This document shows, piece after piece, positions 1 through 5,891 of a DNA stretch of 6,606 nt (positions within the stretch are counted from its first letter, which is position 1; each line of letters starts with the position of its first letter). The translations under genes and the position numbers were made by a program. Source of the DNA: an uncultured Subdoligranulum sp. (lineage in GTDB: Bacteria > Bacillota_A > Clostridia > Oscillospirales > Ruminococcaceae). The stretch spans positions 1 through 6,606 of the forward strand of contig NZ_CALADU010000193.1 in assembly GCF_937890665.1 (NCBI RefSeq), given 5' to 3'. The notes under the pieces are model-generated. The model made no database searches. It saw only the letters and a program-made list of their open reading frames with translations, and was not told where the DNA came from.

Positions 1-577
1 ATATTGTATCAAAAATTTCGGCTTTTGTACACTCTTTTTTTAAAAAAGCTTTGCAGCTTTCCCAACTTTCCACCCGAAAGGTGGTCTGCGCCACCACATG
101 AATGGATTCTTGTTGCAAAAGTTCAGGCAACAATTTTTGCAGCTCTTCTTGGTTGGCAAAAACCCGCACCGGACCCGTCGCATGGCCTACAATTCCCTGT
201 ACTTCGGGGTGGTTCGCATCCCCCGCCACCAACAAAAGCGCACCATTTTTGCCTGCTTCTGCGGCCAATTTATGGATTTTTGCAACAAACGGGCAGGTAG
301 CGTCATGATACGCCAGGCCGCGTGTGTTTATTTTTTCATACACATCCCGGGGCACGCCATGGCTGCGGATGATCACTTCGTATCCATCCGGCACCGATTC
401 TACCGCGTCGCAGGTCAGTGCGCCCTTCTGTTCCAGATCTTCCACCACCTGCGGATTGTGGATCAGCGGGCCCAGCGTAGCCACACGCCGTCCCTCGCCC
501 AGCAGGTCGTAGGTCAGCTTTACAGCACGGTCAACGCCGAAGCAAAAGCCGGCGGTCTTGGCACGAATTACCTTCAT
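1..577 (-). CDS. ispH: 4-hydroxy-3-methylbut-2-enyl diphosphate reductase (IspH/LytB), N-terminal part, 3' end outside window
   Basis: Catalyses the last step of the MEP pathway, reducing HMBPP to IPP and DMAPP with an Fe-S cluster in the cytoplasm. About 192 residues are visible and the frame stays open to the window edge. Seen directly: cluster ligands Cys12 (in AGFCFGV) and Cys95 (DATCPFV); substrate-pocket His40 (HNP), His73 (SHGVP) and His123 with Glu125 (HPEV); and the AQTT stretch at 163-166. Spacing matches the E. coli enzyme to within one residue. The third ligand cysteine is expected immediately after the final visible DTI, just past the edge. The ATG at 577 is preceded by AAGGAG with an 8-base spacer and lies 24 bases after the plsC stop. 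In many Clostridia this gene is fused to ribosomal protein S1 domains; this window cannot show whether that holds here. The distal ~60 bases are much richer in A+T than the rest. Identification is near certain. Confidence 0.96.
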   Translation of the reverse strand, partial: MKVIRAKTAGFCFGVDRAVKLTYDLLGEGRRVATLGPLIHNPQVVEDLEQKGALTCDAVESVPDGYEVIIRSHGVPRDVYEKINTRGLAYHDATCPFVAKIHKLAAEAGKNGALLLVAGDANHPEVQGIVGHATGPVRVFANQEELQKLLPELLQQESIHVVAQTTFRVESWESCKAFLKKECTKAEIFDTI

Positions 578-601
578 AGGGTTAGCTCCTTTTTGCAAAG
601 G

Positions 602-1324
602 TCAGGGGTTGGGCTGCCGTTTCCCTTCGGCAACGGCAGGGGGATTTTGCACCGCCGCTTCGGGCGGCACAGACTGGGTCTGGGCAGGCTGTACGTCAAA
701 GGCGTTCTGTTCCAGCAGCAGTTCCAGCGCTTCTTTCAAGCGGCTTTTCATATGACGCAGCGCCGTGACTTTATGCCCAGCATCGGTGATCTGCAGTTCC
801 GCGGCGGGGATCGCCGGGCCAAACACCACCCGGATACGGCAGAAGAGGTGCAGCTTGCCGTCCTTGGTGTTGTAGATGATCCGGCAGGGCAGCATATCCG
901 CCCCAGCCGACGCCGCAATGACAAAGGCTCCGCTTTTAAGGATGCCCAACTTTCCGTTCTTGGTACGGGTCCCTTCAGGGAAAATCAACACCCCGACGCC
1001 CTTGCGGCAGGCATTGGTGACCTTTTCCAGCGTAACGGTGTCGCCCTTGCCGCGCTCGATGGAAACCGCCCCCATGCAGCGCAAAAACCAGCCAATAAAA
1101 GGGTTCTTGAACAGTTCCTCTTTGGCAAGCACACACATGCGGCGCCAGTCCATCACAGCAATGGCAATGAACACAGGGTCCAAATTGGCAATATGGTTGG
1201 ACGCGATCACAAAAGCGCGGCCATCCCGCACGGCCTTATAATTTTCCAGACCGATGACTTCGATGCGCCAGACGAGCCGCGCGAGTACCCAGACGATGGG
1301 CAGAATGATCCAATACAGCAGCAT
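602..1324 (-). CDS. plsC: 1-acyl-sn-glycerol-3-phosphate acyltransferase (PlsC family)
   Basis: Transfers an acyl chain to lysophosphatidic acid to give phosphatidic acid, the precursor of membrane phospholipids, at the inner face of the membrane. The protein is 240 residues, typical for bacterial PlsC. A hydrophobic N-terminal segment (about residues 2-19) is the likely membrane anchor. All four acyltransferase blocks are visible: NHxxxxD at 43-49 (catalytic His44 and Asp49), GAVSIERG at 85-92, FPEGTR at 115-120 and the MLPCRIIY block near 144-151. Block I has Asn47 in the loop and block II has Glu where Asp is common; both look tolerable. The C-terminal ~30 residues (209-240) form a Pro/Ala/Gln-rich tail outside the catalytic domain. 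The ATG at 1324 has GGAGG with a 7-base spacer and lies 17 bases after the cmk stop. Acyl-donor specificity (acyl-ACP or acyl-CoA) cannot be read from the sequence. Confidence 0.94.
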   Translation of the reverse strand: MLLYWIILPIVWVLARLVWRIEVIGLENYKAVRDGRAFVIASNHIANLDPVFIAIAVMDWRRMCVLAKEELFKNPFIGWFLRCMGAVSIERGKGDTVTLEKVTNACRKGVGVLIFPEGTRTKNGKLGILKSGAFVIAASAGADMLPCRIIYNTKDGKLHLFCRIRVVFGPAIPAAELQITDAGHKVTALRHMKSRLKEALELLLEQNAFDVQPAQTQSVPPEAAVQNPPAVAEGKRQPNP

Positions 1325-1341
1325 GTGTGCGCCTCCAAAAA

Positions 1342-2004
1342 TTAGGTGTGTTCCAGAATCGTGCGTTTGAGCACCGCAAAACTCTGGTCAAAATCGATGT
1401 CGCTGGTATCGACACGGATGGCATCTTCCGCCTGACGCAGCGGTGCCACCGCCCGGTTGGTGTCCTGATCGTCCCGCTGCCGGATGTCCGCCAAAACGGT
1501 GGCAAAGTCCGCAGGCTGGCCTTTGTCCTGCAATTCCTTGCAGCGGCGCTGGGCCCGGGCCTCGGCGCTGGCCGTCAGGAAGATCTTTACGGTGGCGTGG
1601 GGCAGCACGACCGTGCCGATGTCCCGCCCATCCATCAGGACATTCTGGTTGGCAGCCAGCCCCCGCTGGGTATCCAGCAGGAAAGCCCGCACTGCCGGGT
1701 GGGCCGACACCGCCGACGCCGCCATGCCGATCTCCTCGGCCCGGATGGCTTCGCTCACATCTTCCCCGTTGAGGTAGACATGCTGTGTGCCATCCTCCAG
1801 CCGGATATCCAGTTGGATCTGGGGCAGCAGCGCCGCCACCGCGGCAGCATCCTGAAGGTCCGCCCCCTGCCGCACCGCATACAGACCAATGCTGCGGTAC
1901 ATGGCACCGGTGTCCACATACACATATCCCAGATCGGCCGCCAAACGCTTGGCCAAGCTGGACTTACCGGCCCCGGAAGGACCGTCGATGGCTACTGAAA
2001 TCAT
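1342..2004 (-). CDS. cmk: Cytidylate kinase (CMP/dCMP kinase)
   Basis: Phosphorylates CMP and dCMP to their diphosphates using ATP, feeding CTP/dCTP pools and so CDP-diacylglycerol synthesis. With the ATG at 2004 the protein is 220 residues, the usual Cmk length. Seen directly: P-loop GPSGAGKS at 8-15; DTGAMYR at 31-37; the CMP-binding region with EIGMAAS near 91-97; DGRDIGTVV at 125-133; and the lid/C-terminal block with Arg177-Asp178, Arg184 and APL at 187-189. The family usually has DS in the RDxxDSxR block where this protein has DT, a conservative change. A GTG nine bases upstream (2013) is in frame, but it overlaps the GAGGTG ribosome binding site, so the ATG is preferred. The gene lies 61 bases after the YhiN-family gene and 17 bases before plsC. 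The cmk-plsC-ispH order is common in Clostridia, which supports co-transcription. Confidence 0.96.
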   Translation of the reverse strand: MISVAIDGPSGAGKSSLAKRLAADLGYVYVDTGAMYRSIGLYAVRQGADLQDAAAVAALLPQIQLDIRLEDGTQHVYLNGEDVSEAIRAEEIGMAASAVSAHPAVRAFLLDTQRGLAANQNVLMDGRDIGTVVLPHATVKIFLTASAEARAQRRCKELQDKGQPADFATVLADIRQRDDQDTNRAVAPLRQAEDAIRVDTSDIDFDQSFAVLKRTILEHT

Positions 2005-2010
2005 GGATAA

Positions 2011-2016
2011 CACCTC
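2011..2016 (-). promoter_or_regulatory. Ribosome binding site of cmk
   Basis: On the minus strand this reads GAGGTG, 6 bases before the ATG at 2004. It decides the start: the alternative in-frame GTG (2013-2011) lies inside this site and would have no Shine-Dalgarno of its own at a workable distance. Confidence 0.75.
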
Positions 2017-2065
2017 GTTGTTGTATAGCGTTTTGCTGGCGGCGTACCGCTTGCAAGGAAATCTT

Positions 2066-3292
2066 TTAAAGATCGGCTACTGCTCGGGCCGCTGCCTGCG
2101 CGGTAGACCAAGCGATCTGCAGATTGTAACCGCCGGTTCGGGCGTCTACATCTAGCACTTCCCCGGCGAAGTAAAGCCCCGGACAGCACTTGCTGGCCAT
2201 CGTCTTGGGGTCTACTTCCCGCACATCCACACCACCGGCGGTGACCACCGCGTGTTCCCGGTCGCCCAGCGCCGTGACGGGCACCGTCCAGTGTTTGCAA
2301 AGCTGCACCAGCGCTTGTTTTTGCTCCCGGGTGATCTGCGCCGCCCGGGTGGCGGGGTCTACCCCCCATTTTTCCACCGCCACAGGACGCATGGAATGGG
2401 GCAGCAGCTTTTCCAATGTCCCCTGTGCGCTGTGCCCGCCCAACGCCGCGAAGTCCCGGGTCAACCGGTCATACAGCGTCTTTTCGTCCAGCGCGGGTTT
2501 TAGGTCAAACTCGCAGGCATATGCGTGGTGAGCCAGATCTTCGATATAGGTGCTGGCGGAAAGTACCAGCGGCCCCGACAAGCCAAAGTGGGTGAAGAGC
2601 GCTTCGCCCTGTTCGGAGAAAAGCGGCTTGTCGTCGCATAGTAAGGTCAGCCGCACGTTGCGCAGGGAAAGCCCCATCATCCGGCGGCAGGCCGGATCGG
2701 GGCTGACCAGACTGCACAGGCTGGGCTGGGGCGGCACGATGGTATGCCCTGCCTGCCGGGCCAGCCGATAACCGCTGCCGTCGCTGCCGGTGACCGGATA
2801 GCTGATACCGCCGGTGGCCACCAGCGTGGCCGACGCCCGCAGCGTCTGGCCTCGGTCGGTAACCGCACCCCGGCAAACGCCGTCCTCCAGCAAAAGTGCT
2901 TTGGCGCTGCCCCGCACAAATTCAGCATCCCGGGCATAGGCCCGCAAGGCAGCCAACACGTCGGCGGCACGGTCGCTCTGAGGGAACACCCGGCGGCCCC
3001 GCTCGGTCTTGAGGGGTACACCCAGCGATTCAAACAGTTCCATCGCCGCCGAGGGTGGGAACGCATACAAACTGGAATAGAGAAACCGCCCGTTATGGCG
3101 CACATAGGGCAAAAATTCCCGCACATCGCTGTCGCTGGTAACGTTGCACCGTCCCTTGCCGGTGATGAGCAGTTTCTGCCCCGGGCCTTTGGGGTTGTGT
3201 TCCAACACCGTGACCCGCAGCCCCCGGGCACAGGCAGCTCCCGCCGCCATCAGGCCCGCAGCGCCGCCGCCAATGATGAGAAGATCGGTCAT
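2066..3292 (-). CDS. yhiN: NAD(P)/FAD-dependent oxidoreductase, HI0933/YhiN (BaiN-like) family
   Basis: A cytoplasmic flavoprotein of 408 residues, the normal family length. Seen directly: an N-terminal Rossmann dinucleotide-binding motif GGGAAG at 8-13 with Glu31 ending the second strand; GKGRCNVT at 45-52; ATGGISYPVTGSDGSGY at 159-175; FTHFGLSGP at 233-241; and the C-terminal FAD-contacting block GLYFAGEVLDVDARTGGYNLQ at roughly 372-392. These blocks in this order define the HI0933 family. The physiological reaction of most members is unknown. BaiN from bile-acid-transforming clostridia belongs here, but the motifs alone do not allow a bile acid role to be assigned. The ATG at 3292 overlaps the previous gene's stop (ATGA) and has a strong AAAGGAG site 8 bases upstream, inside that gene. 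The gene stands between the sugar-transfer module and cmk, a position that is plausible for an ancestral operon partner of cmk. Confidence 0.93.
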   Translation of the reverse strand: MTDLLIIGGGAAGLMAAGAACARGLRVTVLEHNPKGPGQKLLITGKGRCNVTSDSDVREFLPYVRHNGRFLYSSLYAFPPSAAMELFESLGVPLKTERGRRVFPQSDRAADVLAALRAYARDAEFVRGSAKALLLEDGVCRGAVTDRGQTLRASATLVATGGISYPVTGSDGSGYRLARQAGHTIVPPQPSLCSLVSPDPACRRMMGLSLRNVRLTLLCDDKPLFSEQGEALFTHFGLSGPLVLSASTYIEDLAHHAYACEFDLKPALDEKTLYDRLTRDFAALGGHSAQGTLEKLLPHSMRPVAVEKWGVDPATRAAQITREQKQALVQLCKHWTVPVTALGDREHAVVTAGGVDVREVDPKTMASKCCPGLYFAGEVLDVDARTGGYNLQIAWSTAQAAARAVADL

Positions 3293-4983
3293 GCAGCGTT
3301 CTCCTTTCCCTTACGGGGCCAGCCGAATGCCGCCACCGACACAAACGCATAGAGCAAAAACAAGGGATGCACCGTGGCCAGATACATCGTGCTGGTACCG
3401 ATGCCGAAGCTGGAAACCTCCACGAAGGCGATCATGGCACAGCGCAGCAGCGCCATGCCCAAAATGCCGAAGAGCAGCAGCCACGGCACCACCCGGTCTG
3501 CTGTGGGACGGCGCAGCATCCGGGGCAGTGCCGCCAGATGGCAGACCAGCCCCGCCAGCAAGCCCAGCCAGAGCAGGGCACGGTAGAGCCACGTGATCGC
3601 TTCCATGCCGTGAAACGCCAATTTTTGGTAGGGGTTATAGTACGGGGTGTCCTTACCGGCTTCGGCAGCGTTGTTGATGCCGCAGTGCAGGTAGGACGAC
3701 CACTGGGCCACATCTTCCTCGGTGCCGATGGAACGCGCCGTTTCGTAGGGGGCGCAGTCCGCAAAGGTCACCACATGCAAAACACCCCGCACCGTCTCGG
3801 CCAAGGTGGGCGCCACATAGTCCAGCGTGATGGGCTGGCTGGTGGCCGCTCGTTCCCCGGTGCGGCTGGGCAGCGTGCCGTCATCACAGGCCGCATTGAT
3901 GGCATCGGCCACCGACTGCCAATAGGCATCCGCGGTCTGGGGCGTTTCATAGATGCCCTCTTTCTGGGCAGCACGGCGGATCGCCCAATAAAAGCTGCCC
4001 GCCCGGTAATCATCCAGTTTCGGGTCCCGGAAATCGTTCTGGAGCTGTTCGTCCTCTTCCAGCCAGTAGGACAGCGGTTCCAGTTCGGGTATCGCCGCGT
4101 AGAGTTTTTCCCGGGCATCAGCAGGCACCGAGAGCAACGGTTCCTCGCTGTCGGTATCTACCCGCATCATTGCCCCCATAGCTGCGGCAAAGGAGCCCTC
4201 GGAGAAATCCGAAAGAGCAAAAACGCCGTAGTAGTGCTGGTTGATGCCGCAGAAGGTCAGCACAGCGGCAGCCAGCATGGCGTAGGGCAGCGCCTGAACC
4301 GCACAACTGCGCCAACGGCGGGCACGCACCAACACCACCAGCAAAATGCCTGTGGCCACCACGGCAAAGGGCAGTAAAAACAGACCGGCATCCTCCCGGT
4401 CCAGATACCCGCAGGCCAAACCCAGACCGGCGGCCAGCAGCCACGGCCAAAGCCGTTTTTCCCCCGCCGGATAGAGCACCGCCCGCAGGGCCGCACCGGC
4501 CATACCGGCAAAAAACACAAGGCAGAGCGCCGGGAAAATATTATCCCGATAAACCCGCAGCGTATAGGACGCCCAACTGGAGGGCAGATAGGCCAGCAGA
4601 GCAAAAAGGGCCAGCGTATAGACCCGGCTGCGGCCCGATTCCGCCCGACGCCACAGCGGCGAAAAGGCGAAAGCCGCCAACAGCGATGCTGCGCACCACA
4701 GCGCAGCCCCGCTCACTAAATATGGCAGGCGGAGGGCATGAAGCAGCGCCAGCCATACCGGGAAAAACATGGCTTTGGAGAGGGTCAAGTAATCATAGGG
4801 GCCCAGCCAGGTGCCCGCCGAAATGGCATTGGCGGCGCGGAACATCAGTTCATCATCCAGCGGAGCCCCGCCCACCCATATATATGCCTGTTGAAAGGAG
4901 GCCAGCGCGCAACGCAAACACACCAGCAGTGCAAGGCACAGCCAGAAGGCGCGGCGGCTCAGTTGTAGGCGGATGGTTTTCAT
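3289..4983 (-). CDS. Large polytopic membrane protein, candidate GT-C type glycosyltransferase
   Basis: I do not recognise a named family. The protein has 564 residues. Hydrophobic segments are visible at about 11-30, 71-87, 89-108, 121-137, 148-170, 179-196, 199-219 and 230-246. A largely hydrophilic stretch follows at 247-462, then three more segments at about 463-485, 498-520 and 535-555. The first presumed outer loop has Asp43-Asp44-Glu45, the place where GT-C enzymes keep their catalytic acidic residue. Other conserved-looking polar sites at membrane borders are YRDN (145-148) and LDRED (194-198). The Asp/Glu-rich soluble stretch between helices is unusually long and resembles an outer domain. 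The ATG at 4983 overlaps the glycosyltransferase stop (ATGA). The Shine-Dalgarno is weak, which suggests translational coupling. An in-frame upstream start at 5130 would overlap the neighbour by ~150 bases and is not credible. Transfer of a lipid-linked sugar to an envelope acceptor is inference from topology and partner. A non-catalytic membrane protein remains possible. Confidence 0.85.
   Translation of the reverse strand: MKTIRLQLSRRAFWLCLALLVCLRCALASFQQAYIWVGGAPLDDELMFRAANAISAGTWLGPYDYLTLSKAMFFPVWLALLHALRLPYLVSGAALWCAASLLAAFAFSPLWRRAESGRSRVYTLALFALLAYLPSSWASYTLRVYRDNIFPALCLVFFAGMAGAALRAVLYPAGEKRLWPWLLAAGLGLACGYLDREDAGLFLLPFAVVATGILLVVLVRARRWRSCAVQALPYAMLAAAVLTFCGINQHYYGVFALSDFSEGSFAAAMGAMMRVDTDSEEPLLSVPADAREKLYAAIPELEPLSYWLEEDEQLQNDFRDPKLDDYRAGSFYWAIRRAAQKEGIYETPQTADAYWQSVADAINAACDDGTLPSRTGERAATSQPITLDYVAPTLAETVRGVLHVVTFADCAPYETARSIGTEEDVAQWSSYLHCGINNAAEAGKDTPYYNPYQKLAFHGMEAITWLYRALLWLGLLAGLVCHLAALPRMLRRPTADRVVPWLLLFGILGMALLRCAMIAFVEVSSFGIGTSTMYLATVHPLFLLYAFVSVAAFGWPRKGKENAA
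3301..3307 (-). promoter_or_regulatory. Ribosome binding site of the YhiN-family gene
   Basis: Minus strand AAAGGAG with an 8-base spacer to the ATG at 3292. It lies within the last codons of the upstream membrane-protein gene, so the oxidoreductase can be initiated independently as well as by coupling through the ATGA overlap. Confidence 0.75.
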
Positions 4984-5891
4984 TTTTGCAGTTTTTCGAT
5001 GCTTTCCACAAGATATTTTTGCTGGGTAAAGGTCAGATCCAGCAGTAAGGACAGGTACTTGACCACGATGGTAAGTACCGCGAACAGACCGGCAAAGCCC
5101 ACCGTGATGACGAACATCGTGGTGGTCCACCCGGCTACCGGATGGCCGGTGAAGAAGATCAGCAGCGTGTAGAGCAGTTCGGCCAGCGCCAGTGCCAGCA
5201 TACAGAGGGTGACCCCCATGCTGACCTTGAACCCGGCGTCGGTGTATAGCGCCAAGCTGTCAATCGCCAGATTGAACCGGCCCGCTTGTTTTTCCGTCAT
5301 GCTGCCCGCAAAGTTCAGGTCTGCCATTTTGAGTCCCGAAGCGGCATAGGCAGCCTTCCGGTAGGGCAGATGGGCACTGGAAGCGTGTACCCGGTTGATA
5401 GCCCGCCGAGTCACCAGCCGGAAAGCGTCGGTGCGAAGCTGATAGGGGGAGTGAGAGTAGGCGTTAAAGACCTTATAGAACAGCTTACTGCCGCGGCGGG
5501 TCGTATCGGGGCAGACCGACACGATGTCGTTGCCCTGCAGCGCCGTCTGGTACGCCGCAAAGATACACTCCGCCGGGTAGGGCATCTGGGTGGAGTCGAA
5601 CTCGTAGACATAGTCGCCGATGGCGGCATCCAGCCCGGCGTTCATCGCCTTTTCCAGCCCATGGTAGAGGCTCATATGCAGAATGGTCAGCGGTGCGGCC
5701 TGTTCCCGTCCCCAGCGGCGAAGCTGCTCCACCGTATCGTCGGTGCAGGCGTCATCCACCGCCACCAGCTCGTACTGGTCGAAGTGGGCATCCAACTGGG
5801 CGGCCACCCCACGGCAGAATTCTGCCGCCCGGGCACCGTCGTTGTGCAGATAGACGACCGCCGAAACGAAGTTTTTCTCTTTTGTGTTCAC
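4980..5891 (-). CDS. Family 2 glycosyltransferase with two C-terminal membrane helices (GtrB/DPM1-like layout)
   Basis: A 303-residue protein with an N-terminal GT-A fold: the opening strand FVSAVVYLHND (8-18), VAVDDACTDDT (43-53) holding the nucleotide-sugar Asp pair, and the GLEKAMNAGLDAAIGDYV helix-strand (78-95). Two hydrophobic segments follow at about 225-248 and 257-282, before a short charged tail. Known members with this layout (GtrB, DPM1-like) load a sugar from a nucleotide donor onto a polyprenyl phosphate at the cytoplasmic face. By inference this protein does the same. The metal-binding DXD position reads Asp99-Ser-Thr101, so the second acidic residue is missing, which is odd for an active member. 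The start is GTG with GAGGT 9 bases upstream, overlapping the previous stop (GTGA). The next methionine is near residue 73, inside the domain, so it cannot be the start. The donor sugar and the product cannot be read from the sequence. Confidence 0.9.
   Translation of the reverse strand: MNTKEKNFVSAVVYLHNDGARAAEFCRGVAAQLDAHFDQYELVAVDDACTDDTVEQLRRWGREQAAPLTILHMSLYHGLEKAMNAGLDAAIGDYVYEFDSTQMPYPAECIFAAYQTALQGNDIVSVCPDTTRRGSKLFYKVFNAYSHSPYQLRTDAFRLVTRRAINRVHASSAHLPYRKAAYAASGLKMADLNFAGSMTEKQAGRFNLAIDSLALYTDAGFKVSMGVTLCMLALALAELLYTLLIFFTGHPVAGWTTTMFVITVGFAGLFAVLTIVVKYLSLLLDLTFTQQKYLVESIEKLQK

Noticed and set aside
35..47. A T6A7 run in ispH that includes T TTT TTA in frame, a form used for programmed -1 frameshifting
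   Set aside because: A -1 shift would reach a TGA about ten codons later and remove the last cluster ligand, no stimulatory structure is evident, and the zero frame clearly continues the enzyme. The run may still matter for sequencing or transcription slippage errors.
98..1345. A 415-codon plus-strand open frame antisense to plsC and ispH
   Set aside because: It runs opposite two genes with complete catalytic motifs, has an Arg/His/Gln-rich composition typical of antisense reading of GC-rich genes, and contains no recognisable domain.
2041..2051. A short inverted repeat (GCGG/CCGC) in the yhiN-cmk gap as a terminator
   Set aside because: The stem is only 4 base pairs and there is no T-tract after it on the minus strand.
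2022..2056. A possible sigma-A promoter for cmk (TTGCAA at 2051-2056, TATACA at 2022-2027, minus strand)
   Set aside because: The spacer is 23 bases, well outside the usual 16-18, and no better -35 sits at the right distance. The site may be chance in a 61-base gap.
3367..4377. A 336-codon plus-strand open frame antisense to the membrane-protein gene
   Set aside because: Its Gly/His/Arg/Gln-rich content mirrors the sense codons of a membrane protein, and the sense frame fits the operon overlaps exactly.
4984..5130. A 49-residue N-terminal extension of the membrane protein (start at 5130)
   Set aside because: It would overlap the glycosyltransferase's second membrane helix and tail by about 150 bases, is hydrophilic and unconserved in look, and the ATGA junction at 4983 gives a natural start followed by a signal-anchor helix.
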